A stretch of DNA of 15,238 nucleotides from the NCBI GenBank assembly GCA_027620105.1, contig JAQCIA010000011.1, positions 1-15,238 on the forward strand, given 5' to 3'. Positions 7,957-14,177 of the stretch are shown here, in pieces (position 1 is the stretch's first letter; every line of letters starts with the position of its first letter). The notes beneath the pieces were generated by a model. That model had not been told where the DNA came from, ran no database searches, and was given only the letters and a program-made list of their open reading frames with translations. The DNA comes from Verrucomicrobiota bacterium (GTDB taxonomy: Bacteria > Verrucomicrobiota > Kiritimatiellia > UBA8416 > JAIOPI01). A program made the translations under genes and the position numbers.

Positions 7957-8928
7957 CGCACGCATCGCCCGCAACTGGCGCAGGGCCGGTGCCGCATGCG
8001 TGGATCGCACGATCACGACGTACCCTACGCCCATATTGAAGACGCGATACATCTCGTCGGTGTCCACGCGCCCCTCGCGCTGCAGAAAATCAAAGAGCGG
8101 TCCCGGCGACCACGCCCCGGTGTCGATGCGAATGCTCACGCCGTCCGGCAGAATGCGCGGCACGTTGTCCAGCAAGCCGCCACCCGTAATGTGCGCCATG
8201 CCTTGCACGGGTACCTGCTGCAACAGGCGGCGCACCGGCTTGAGATAGCTGCGATGCACCGCCAGCAGGATATCCGCCACGGAACGTTGCGTGCCCGGAA
8301 AACGCGACTGGATCTTCAGCCCGGCCTGTTCGAACACCACGCGCCGTGCCAGCGAATAACCGTTCGTGTGCAGCCCCGTCGAGGGCAGTCCGATGACCAC
8401 GTCCCCCGCCCGGATGCCGCGACCGGCGATCACGCCCTTGCGCGGAACGGCACCAACAATGGTGCCCACGAGATCATATTCGTGCGGCGGATACAGGCCC
8501 GGCATCTCGGCCGTCTCGCCGCCCAGCAGCGCGCAACCGTTTTCGCGGCATGCCTTGCAGAGGCCGGCGATCACGTCGCGAAAAATAGGCGCTTCAAAAT
8601 GCGAGGTGCCGATGTAATCCAGAAAGAACAGCGGGAAGGCGCCTTGCACGAGGATGTCGTTGACGCAATGATTCACGAGGTCCTGGCCGATGGTGTCGTG
8701 GCGCCCCGCCATCGCCGCCACCTTGAGCTTCGTGCCCACGCCATCCGTGCTCGCCACCAGCACATGGTCGCGTCCCGGCGACGCAAACATGCCCCCGAAG
8801 GAACCGATATCGCTCAACACGCCTGGAATGACCGTGCGCTTGACCAGCGCTTTGATGGCCGTCAGCGCCCGCATCTTGTTGTCGATATCAACCCCGGCGG
8901 CGGCATACGCGGATTTACGTTTCGTCAT
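7897..8928 (-). CDS. purM: Phosphoribosylformylglycinamidine cyclo-ligase (AIR synthetase)
   Basis: PurM converts FGAM plus ATP to aminoimidazole ribonucleotide in de novo purine synthesis. All family motifs are seen in this 343-residue protein: SAYAAAGVDID at the N-terminus (6-16), ASTDGVGTKLKVA (59-71), CVNDILVQGAFPLFFLDY (88-105), LLGGETAEMPGLY (134-146), STGLHTNGYSLAR (183-195), HITGGG (246-251) and a TDEMYRVFNMGVG block (290-302). The length is that of a normal enzyme. The frame is open to a TTG at 8961, but the ATG at 8928 has GGGA upstream and gives the usual N-terminus. It follows purB on the same strand after 64 bases and is probably cotranscribed with it. Its 3' end overlaps the convergent secreted-protein gene by 60 bases. 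Confidence 0.97.
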   Translation of the reverse strand: MTKRKSAYAAAGVDIDNKMRALTAIKALVKRTVIPGVLSDIGSFGGMFASPGRDHVLVASTDGVGTKLKVAAMAGRHDTIGQDLVNHCVNDILVQGAFPLFFLDYIGTSHFEAPIFRDVIAGLCKACRENGCALLGGETAEMPGLYPPHEYDLVGTIVGAVPRKGVIAGRGIRAGDVVIGLPSTGLHTNGYSLARRVVFEQAGLKIQSRFPGTQRSVADILLAVHRSYLKPVRRLLQQVPVQGMAHITGGGLLDNVPRILPDGVSIRIDTGAWSPGPLFDFLQREGRVDTDEMYRVFNMGVGYVVIVRSTHAAPALRQLRAMRASPVVIGVAVRGKRQVLLAR

Positions 8929-8992
8929 GTGCAGAATTCCCAACGTCGCTCTTCGCGCCAATTCGCGTTCCTTCGCGGCCGCCCCATAGGCC

Positions 8993-10285
8993 TCACAGCC
9001 CGACGGCCCTGAATGTCCGGTTCACATCCTTGAAATGCACCTGCAGATCGAACACCTTGTTCAAGTCTTTGGCTGACACCTTGGCCATGATTTTGGGATC
9101 CGCTTCAATGAGGCCCCGTAGATCACGATCCTCCTCCCATGCGCGCATGGCGTGGCGCTGCACGAGCCGGTATGCCGCTTCGCGACTGAATCCCTTGTCC
9201 GTCAGCATAAGCAGCACCTGCTGCGAATGAATCAGCCCGTGCGTCATGTCCAGATTCGCCTGCATGCGCTTGGGATACACGCGCAGGTTGCGAATCAGTT
9301 TTTCCAGATTCGTCAGCATGTGATCCAGCGCGATGGTGCTGTCCGGCACGATGATGCGCTCCACGGATGAATGGGAAATGTCGCGTTCATGCCAGAGGGC
9401 CACGTTCTCAACCGCCGCCACCAGGTTCCCACGCAGCACGCGCGCCAGGCCGCATAGTTTTTCGCCGGTGATCGGGTTTTTCTTGTGGGGCATCGCCGAT
9501 GAGCCCTTTTGCGCGGCGCCGAAAAACTCCTCAACCTCACGCACTTCGGTGCGTTGCAGGTGCCGGAATTCCTGTGCCCACCGCTCCACGGATGCGCCCA
9601 CCAGCGCCAGCGCCCCCATATACTCCGCATGCCGGTCGCGCTGCAGAATCTGCGTGGAGATCGCCGCCGGACGCAGACCCAGCCGCTTGCACACATAGGC
9701 TTCCACAAAGGGCTCCAGGTGCGCATGCGTGCCCACGGCGCCGGAAAGCTGTCCCACGGCGATGGTCTTGCGGGCCGCTGCGAGGCGTCCCAGCGCGCGT
9801 CCGAATTCGTCGTAGCAAAGGGCCATCTTCAGCCCGAACGTGATCGGCTCGGCGTGAATGCCGTGCGAACGCCCGATCATCGGCGTGAACTTGTGTTTGC
9901 GCGCCTGCGTGGCAGCAGCAACGCGCACGGCCTTGACGTCGGCGATCAGCATGTCCACCGCCTGCACCATTTGCACGGCGAGTCCGGTATCCAGCACGTC
10001 CGAACTGGTGAGTCCGCGATGAATGTAGCGCGCGGAGGGGCCCACGTATTCGGCCACGTTGGTCAGGAAGGCGATCACGTCGTGATTTACCTTCGCCTCG
10101 ATTTTCTCGATGCGCTTGACGTTGAAATTGGCGCGCTTGCGGATGCGCGCCAGATCCGCGGCGGGCACGCGCCCACGCTTGTGCATCGCCTCGCAGGCCA
10201 GAATTTCGACCTGCAACCAGGTGCGGTATTTGTTCTCGTCCGTCCACAGCGCGCCCATGGCGCGACCGGTATAACGCGGAATCAT
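8993..10285 (-). CDS. purB: Adenylosuccinate lyase
   Basis: PurB acts twice in purine synthesis, releasing fumarate from SAICAR and from adenylosuccinate. This 430-residue protein belongs to the fumarase/aspartase superfamily: the signature loop GSSAMPHKKNP is at 261-271 with the catalytic serine, GRSHGIHAEP at 138-147 has the catalytic histidine H141, and LTSSD at 92-96 and KVNHDVIAF at 65-73 contribute substrate contacts. The length and N-terminus (IPRYTGRAMGALW) are typical of the short bacterial type. The ATG has an excellent Shine-Dalgarno (GAGGGGGA) at about seven bases. It is the first gene of a purB-purM unit, transcribed away from purD. Confidence 0.97.
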   Translation of the reverse strand: MIPRYTGRAMGALWTDENKYRTWLQVEILACEAMHKRGRVPAADLARIRKRANFNVKRIEKIEAKVNHDVIAFLTNVAEYVGPSARYIHRGLTSSDVLDTGLAVQMVQAVDMLIADVKAVRVAAATQARKHKFTPMIGRSHGIHAEPITFGLKMALCYDEFGRALGRLAAARKTIAVGQLSGAVGTHAHLEPFVEAYVCKRLGLRPAAISTQILQRDRHAEYMGALALVGASVERWAQEFRHLQRTEVREVEEFFGAAQKGSSAMPHKKNPITGEKLCGLARVLRGNLVAAVENVALWHERDISHSSVERIIVPDSTIALDHMLTNLEKLIRNLRVYPKRMQANLDMTHGLIHSQQVLLMLTDKGFSREAAYRLVQRHAMRAWEEDRDLRGLIEADPKIMAKVSAKDLNKVFDLQVHFKDVNRTFRAVGL

Positions 10286-10334
10286 GGAAATCCCCCTCGT
10301 GCGCCGGGCGTCTCGCCCGAACCACTACCCATCG

Positions 10335-10363
10335 AAGGTAGAAAAGGCCGGCCACTCTGTCCA
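10335..10363 (-). promoter_or_regulatory. Sigma70-type promoter of purB-purM
   Basis: On the minus strand TGGACA (10363-10358) and TACCTT (10340-10335) are 17 bases apart, giving a start near 10328 and a leader of about 43 bases that includes the 6-bp hairpin and the strong Shine-Dalgarno. The -35 box matches consensus at five of six positions, the -10 box at four of six or fewer. Confidence 0.5.
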
Positions 10364-10550
10364 TCGCCTTTCACGCCTGATCACGCCGAAAGTCACCTTG
10401 GATCGTTGACTGGCATCGCGTTCGGCGGGCTTTACGGCGTTGAAATGGGCGTCGACTACACGGCCGAAGGTCGGGACACATTTCCGAAAACGCATGCCGA
10501 TGACATCATTTCCAGGGCGCGGTCGATCAGGCCAGCACCCGGCGCGATGG

Positions 10551-10578
10551 TTGACTGGTCGGTCGATTTGGATATGCT
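10551..10578 (+). promoter_or_regulatory. Sigma70-type promoter of purD, leaderless geometry
   Basis: TTGACT (10551-10556) and TATGCT (10573-10578) are separated by 16 bases. Seven bases beyond the -10 box gives a start near 10585, only about three bases before the purD ATG at 10588. There is no Shine-Dalgarno in the few bases before that ATG, so a leaderless transcript is likely. Confidence 0.5.
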
Positions 10579-10587
10579 CGGGTCTTT

Positions 10588-11883
10588 ATGAAAATTCTCA
10601 TCATTGGCGGAGGCGGGCGCGAGCACACGCTGGCGTGGACACTGGCCCAAGATCCCATCAAGCCGGTGCTCTTCTGTGCGCCCGGCAATGGCGGCACGGC
10701 TACGCTCGGCACCAATCTGACCATCGAGGCGGAAGACTTGGACGCCATCACAGCCTGGGCCACGGCCAACCGTCCCGACCTGACGATTATCGGCCCCGAA
10801 GCGCCACTCTGTGGTGGCCTCACGGACCGCTTGCAGGCCGTTGGGCTGCGCGTCTTTGGTCCCAGCGGCGCCGCCGCCCAACTGGAGGGCAGTAAGATTT
10901 TCGCCAAGGACGTCATGCGCACCGCCGGCGTTCCCACGGCGGAAGCCAATGTGTTCGACGACCCGCAGGCCGCACTTGCCGACATCCGCCGCCGCGGTGC
11001 GCCCATCGTGGTCAAGGCTGAGGGCCTGGCCGCGGGCAAGGGCGTGTTTGTGTGCACCACCATCGCCGAGGCTGAGCAAGCCATCCATGAAACCATGATC
11101 GCGCGCGCATTTGGCGAGGCCGGGCAGCGGGTCGTCATCGAGGAATTTCTCGATGGCGAAGAAGCCTCCATTCTCGCCCTCGTGGATGGCGAGCACGTCG
11201 TCATGCTGGCCTCGGCACAGGACCACAAGCGCGCCTTCAACAACGACGCTGGCCCCAACACCGGCGGCATGGGCACCTATTCGCCCGCGCCCTGCGTCAC
11301 CGACGCACTCTGGCCCGTGATTCGCACAGAAGTCTTCGAGCGCACACTGGCCGAACTGCGGCGACGGGGGATCACCTATCGCGGCGTACTCTATGCCGGC
11401 CTGATGCTGACCGCGCGCGGGCCGAAAGTGCTGGAATTCAATTGCCGTTTCGGCGATCCGGAAACCCAGGTCGTCCTCCCGCGCCTGCGCACGCCCCTGC
11501 TGGCCGCGCTGGAGGCCTGCGTCGACGGGCGCCTGACCGAACAGCACGTGGACTGGTCACCCGCCCCCTGCGTATGCGTGGTGATGGCATCCGGGGGATA
11601 TCCCGGCTCCTACAAGAAGGGCATCCCCATCACCGGCATCGCCGCCGCCGAGCGCGTGCCCAACGTCACGGTTTTCCACGCCGGCACGCGCGTCGCTGGC
11701 GACCGTCTGGTCACGTCCGGTGGTCGCGTGCTCGGCGTGACCGCCCTTGGCTCATCCCTGCCGGAAGCCTTGGATCGCGTCTACCGTGGCACGGCATGCA
11801 TCCAATTTGAAGGCGCGCACTTCCGCACCGATATTGCCGCGCGCGCGCTGGTTCGCACGGCAACACCGACCGCCACAAAATAG
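10588..11883 (+). CDS. purD: Phosphoribosylamine-glycine ligase (GAR synthetase)
   Basis: PurD joins phosphoribosylamine to glycine using ATP, the second step of purine synthesis. The 431-residue ATP-grasp protein starts MKILIIGGGGREHTLAW with the family's N-terminal GGGGREH motif. It continues with GNGGTA (33-38), IGPEAPL (68-74), the ATP-grasp block FAKDVMRTAGVPTA and VVKAEGLAAGKGV (141-153), AQDHKRAFNNDAGPNTGGMG (210-229) and the metal-binding EFNCRFGDPETQ (283-294). Two TAG stops lie in tandem at the end. Start choice is firm because MKILIIGGGG is the usual N-terminus and a promoter lies just upstream. Glycine, its substrate, would be supplied by the SHMT encoded further downstream on the same strand. 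Confidence 0.98.
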   Translation: MKILIIGGGGREHTLAWTLAQDPIKPVLFCAPGNGGTATLGTNLTIEAEDLDAITAWATANRPDLTIIGPEAPLCGGLTDRLQAVGLRVFGPSGAAAQLEGSKIFAKDVMRTAGVPTAEANVFDDPQAALADIRRRGAPIVVKAEGLAAGKGVFVCTTIAEAEQAIHETMIARAFGEAGQRVVIEEFLDGEEASILALVDGEHVVMLASAQDHKRAFNNDAGPNTGGMGTYSPAPCVTDALWPVIRTEVFERTLAELRRRGITYRGVLYAGLMLTARGPKVLEFNCRFGDPETQVVLPRLRTPLLAALEACVDGRLTEQHVDWSPAPCVCVVMASGGYPGSYKKGIPITGIAAAERVPNVTVFHAGTRVAGDRLVTSGGRVLGVTALGSSLPEALDRVYRGTACIQFEGAHFRTDIAARALVRTATPTATK

Positions 11884-12007
11884 TAGTATCCCTGTTGGGC
11901 ATGCATGCATAACTTGATTGCCATGGCCGGGACGGCTCTCCGACTTGCGCGCTGTAGCCTTGGCGCAGGCGTGAGCGTCCGCAATAGTCATCCGTGAGTG
12001 CCATCAT

Positions 12008-12036
12008 TTGTCGTTCTGCATCCATACGGTTATGCA
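12008..12036 (+). promoter_or_regulatory. Possible weak promoter before the S41-like gene, leaderless geometry
   Basis: TTGTCG (12008-12013) and TATGCA (12031-12036) are 17 bases apart, with a predicted start near 12043, one base before the ATG at 12044. The -10 match is poor (three of six). A competing pair, TTGGCG and AATAGT, lies about 50 bases further upstream and would give a normal leader. Reported mainly because the spacing repeats what is seen at msrB and purD. Confidence 0.25.
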
Positions 12037-12043
12037 TGGTTCA

Positions 12044-12991
12044 ATGAAGAGCGTAGTGCGGCGCGCATCGGCGCCTGGTCTATGGTTGATCCTGACCATC
12101 ACGACCCCGGCGGCTCCGGTGGCGGACCTGCTCCGGGCGCTCGATCCCTACGGTCCGGTGAACACACAGCGGGTCGAGCGCGCCGCCCTTGAAGCCGCCC
12201 TCCGCGCCATGGACCCGGGCGCCACCTTCGTCCCGGCGATGCCCGCAACCGACAACGCCCCCACCCCGCCTCTGCTCAATCAACAAGCCCGCTGGCCCGA
12301 GGACATTGTCCTGTTCGCGTTCAATGGCCTGCATCCCGATCAGGCCGATGCACTTGCCACCATGCGTACACTGCTCACCCCAAAACCCGTCGGCGTGATT
12401 GTCGATTTGCGCGGCGCCGGCGGTGACAGCCTGGAAACGCTCGACCTCGCCGGGGGCTTGTTCTTCCCCCACGCGACGCCCCTGTATGAACTGCGCGATG
12501 GCCACGGGACTAGCGTTACCACGCACTATGCGCGCGCCGAATCACCCTCCCCAGAACTCCCTCCCCTCATGGTGCTGATCGATGCCAACACCCACGGCGC
12601 GGGTGAATGCCTGGCAGCCATCCTGCGCGGACATGCCGGCACCATGCTGCTCGGGGCGCGTACGCGAGGCGATTCTGCCAGCCGCACCATCATCCCCTGG
12701 TCGGAACAGGAGCACATCCGCTACGGCACCAGTTGGATCGTCCCTCTGGGCAGTGCGGACTATTTTCCCGGCGGCGTCATCCCCCATATCGCCATCAGCC
12801 ATGCACCACCAAGTGATCTCCCCGCACTTCCGCCATCGCCCGTAAACGACGAGACAAACACCACACCCCCCGACGTTTCCGCATCCACGAACGCCGTCGA
12901 CCTCACGCTCGCCGCACGGGTTGGCGATGACGTGGTGCTGCGCCGCGCCGTGGACATCATTCTGGGGCTGCGCGCCCTGCGCCAACCATGA
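12044..12991 (+). CDS. Exported S41 (C-terminal processing protease)-like protein, probably inactive
   Basis: A 315-residue protein with a signal peptide (MKSVVRRASAPGLWLILTITTPAAPVA, about 1-27). From residue 87 it follows the catalytic fold of S41 proteases (CtpA/Tsp): VGVIVDLRGAGGDSLETLDLAGGLF (117-140) equals the 'DLRNNPGG' strand, LMVLIDANTHGAGE (175-188) equals the 'VLVN..SASAsE' nucleophile region, LLGARTRGD (202-210) equals 'vvGe.TfGKG', FPGGVIPHIAI (241-251) equals 'G.GI.PDI.v', and VVLRRAVDIILGL (297-309) the closing helix. Aligned on the shared Glu188, the nucleophile Ser is Gly185 and the general-base Lys is Asp210, so the catalytic dyad is absent. No PDZ domain fits between signal peptide and core. 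A role as scaffold or peptide binder is inference. Upstream TTG (12008) and ATG (12032) are alternative starts. It overlaps tsaC as ATGA. Confidence 0.7.
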   Translation: MKSVVRRASAPGLWLILTITTPAAPVADLLRALDPYGPVNTQRVERAALEAALRAMDPGATFVPAMPATDNAPTPPLLNQQARWPEDIVLFAFNGLHPDQADALATMRTLLTPKPVGVIVDLRGAGGDSLETLDLAGGLFFPHATPLYELRDGHGTSVTTHYARAESPSPELPPLMVLIDANTHGAGECLAAILRGHAGTMLLGARTRGDSASRTIIPWSEQEHIRYGTSWIVPLGSADYFPGGVIPHIAISHAPPSDLPALPPSPVNDETNTTPPDVSASTNAVDLTLAARVGDDVVLRRAVDIILGLRALRQP

Positions 12992-13611
12992 CCGCGTCCG
13001 CCCCATTGATGATCGATGCCCGCCGCGTGGATGCGGCGACCCTTTCCCATGTGGCATCCCTGCTGCGTGCAGGTAACCTCGCCGTGATTCCAACAGACAC
13101 CGTGTACGGACTGGCGGCGCATCCCTCCTTGCCCCTGGCCGTTGAAAAACTCATCGCCGTCAAGGGGCGCGATGCGCGCAAACCGATCCCGCTGCTGATT
13201 GCCGACGTGCCTGACGCCGAAGCCTACGGTGCTGAATTTTCTCCGCTCGCCCGACGGCTGGCCAAACGCTTCTGGCCCGGCGCCCTCACGCTGGTGCTGC
13301 CCGTGCACACCGCCTCGGGCGGAACCGAAGGCTTCCGCGTGCCCGACTCGCCCCTCACGCGAACCGTGCTGCGCAACGCGGGTGGGGTGCTGCGCGTGAG
13401 CAGCGCCAATCGCAGCGGTGAGCCGCCCGCTTGCACCGCGACGGAAGCCGCCAGCGCACTCGGCAACGATGTGGCGGTGATTTTGGATGACGGCCCTCCC
13501 GCACTCGGCGTGCCCAGCACCGTCGTGCGCGTCGTCGGCGCGGAACTGGCCATCCTGCGCGAAGGCGCCATCAGCGCCGCAGAACTGGAGGCCGCGGCAA
13601 CCGCCGCCTGA
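12988..13611 (+). CDS. tsaC: Threonylcarbamoyl-AMP synthase (TsaC/YrdC/Sua5 family)
   Basis: This enzyme makes L-threonylcarbamoyl-AMP from threonine, bicarbonate and ATP, the first step of the t6A modification of ANN-decoding tRNAs. The 207-residue protein has the YrdC-domain motifs: AVIPTDTVYGLAAHP (32-46), KLIAVKGRDARKPIPLLI (54-71), FWPGALTLVLP (95-105), the VSSANRSGEPP nucleotide-binding block (137-147) and GVPSTVVRV (174-182). Its length fits the short TsaC form with no Sua5 C-terminal domain. The ATG overlaps the stop of the S41-like gene as ATGA. Downstream come a small phosphatase and rpiB-glyA, in the order of ywlC-ywlE-rpiB-glyA of Bacillus subtilis. Confidence 0.94.
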   Translation: MTASAPLMIDARRVDAATLSHVASLLRAGNLAVIPTDTVYGLAAHPSLPLAVEKLIAVKGRDARKPIPLLIADVPDAEAYGAEFSPLARRLAKRFWPGALTLVLPVHTASGGTEGFRVPDSPLTRTVLRNAGGVLRVSSANRSGEPPACTATEAASALGNDVAVILDDGPPALGVPSTVVRVVGAELAILREGAISAAELEAAATAA

Positions 13612-13673
13612 ATCACGATGCAAACGAAACCTGGATATCGCCCTGCCGCAAACGCCGGCCATGAGGTTGTCCG

Positions 13674-14177
13674 ATGAGCGCCCGCCGCAAACGCAACCCC
13701 GTGAAACGGCTCGTCCTCTTCGTCTGCACAGGCAACATCTGCCGCAGCCCTATGGCTGAACACCTGCTGCGGGCGTGCCTGCCGGCCAGCTCCGGCTGGA
13801 CCGTGGCATCCGCCGGACTGCTGGCCCCACCAGAACAGGCCGCCAGCGAGGAAGGCATCGTGACGCTACGTCAGCGCAACCTCGACTTGGACACCCATCG
13901 CAGCCACCCGCTGACACGCGCGCTGGTTGACGCCGCGACGCTGATTATTGTAATGACACGCGTTCACCGTGCGCAGGTTGAACTGCTGTTCCCGGATGCG
14001 CGGGAAAAAGTCTACCTCTTGAAAACGTTCGACCCTCAGGCGGTGGACATGGACGTCGAAGACCCGATCGGCATGCCGCTTCAGGTCTACGAAGACACGT
14101 GCGCACAGATTGAAGCCGCGCTGCCGGGGCTGACGCGGTACTTGGATACCTTTCGGCGGACGGACGAAAAATCATGA
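13674..14177 (+). CDS. Low-molecular-weight protein phosphatase (tyrosine or arginine)
   Basis: A 167-residue cytosolic enzyme with the LMW-PTP P-loop VCTGNICRSPMAE (17-29): nucleophile C18, second cysteine C23 and phosphate-binding R24, plus the general-acid Asp in DPIG (D130). The SAG motif (46-48) and the MT..H (94-98) turn also fit. In Bacillus subtilis the arginine phosphatase YwlE sits in the same gene order and has Thr at the position that is Ile22 here; Ile there is typical of tyrosine phosphatases, while DPIG is closer to YwlE's DPFG than to the DPYY of tyrosine enzymes. The substrate is therefore left open. The ATG at 13674 has GAGG seven bases upstream; a GTG at codon 10 is an alternative start. 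The stop overlaps the fusion gene as ATGA. Confidence 0.9.
   Translation: MSARRKRNPVKRLVLFVCTGNICRSPMAEHLLRACLPASSGWTVASAGLLAPPEQAASEEGIVTLRQRNLDLDTHRSHPLTRALVDAATLIIVMTRVHRAQVELLFPDAREKVYLLKTFDPQAVDMDVEDPIGMPLQVYEDTCAQIEAALPGLTRYLDTFRRTDEKS

Larger units (their letters stand above)
10286..10587. other. Divergent purB/purD intergenic control region
   Basis: These 302 bases hold no gene I can support. They contain a promoter on each strand. The purB leader has a perfect hairpin just upstream of the Shine-Dalgarno (CGGGCG TCT CGCCCG, 10305-10319). The 9-base word GTTGACTGG occurs twice in direct orientation (10405-10413 and 10550-10558), the second being the purD -35 region; it could be a binding site or chance. 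I find no clear purine riboswitch: neither the pairing layout nor the conserved purine-aptamer loops are evident. Confidence 0.55.

Noticed and set aside
7996..9012. A 338-codon plus-strand open frame opposite purM
   Set aside because: It is the shadow of purM, His/Arg/Ala-rich without domain character, while purM motifs on the minus strand are unambiguous.
10286..10587. A purine or glycine riboswitch upstream of purD or purB
   Set aside because: The predicted purD leader is too short to hold one, and the purB leader of about 43 bases contains only a small hairpin without the conserved aptamer sequences.
9509..10591. A 360-codon plus-strand open frame opposite purB that runs into the purD start
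   Set aside because: It lies almost wholly within purB antisense and shows no family motif. It also crosses the control region and would overlap both promoters.
10456..11547. A 363-codon minus-strand open frame opposite purD
   Set aside because: Antisense to clear PurD motifs, with no domain of its own.
11884..12043. The palindromic run ATGCATGCAT (11901-11910) and the purD-S41 gap as a possible terminator or regulator site
   Set aside because: The palindrome is AT/GC alternating, has no U-tract and is too short for an intrinsic terminator. I see nothing else in the gap beyond weak promoter-like boxes.
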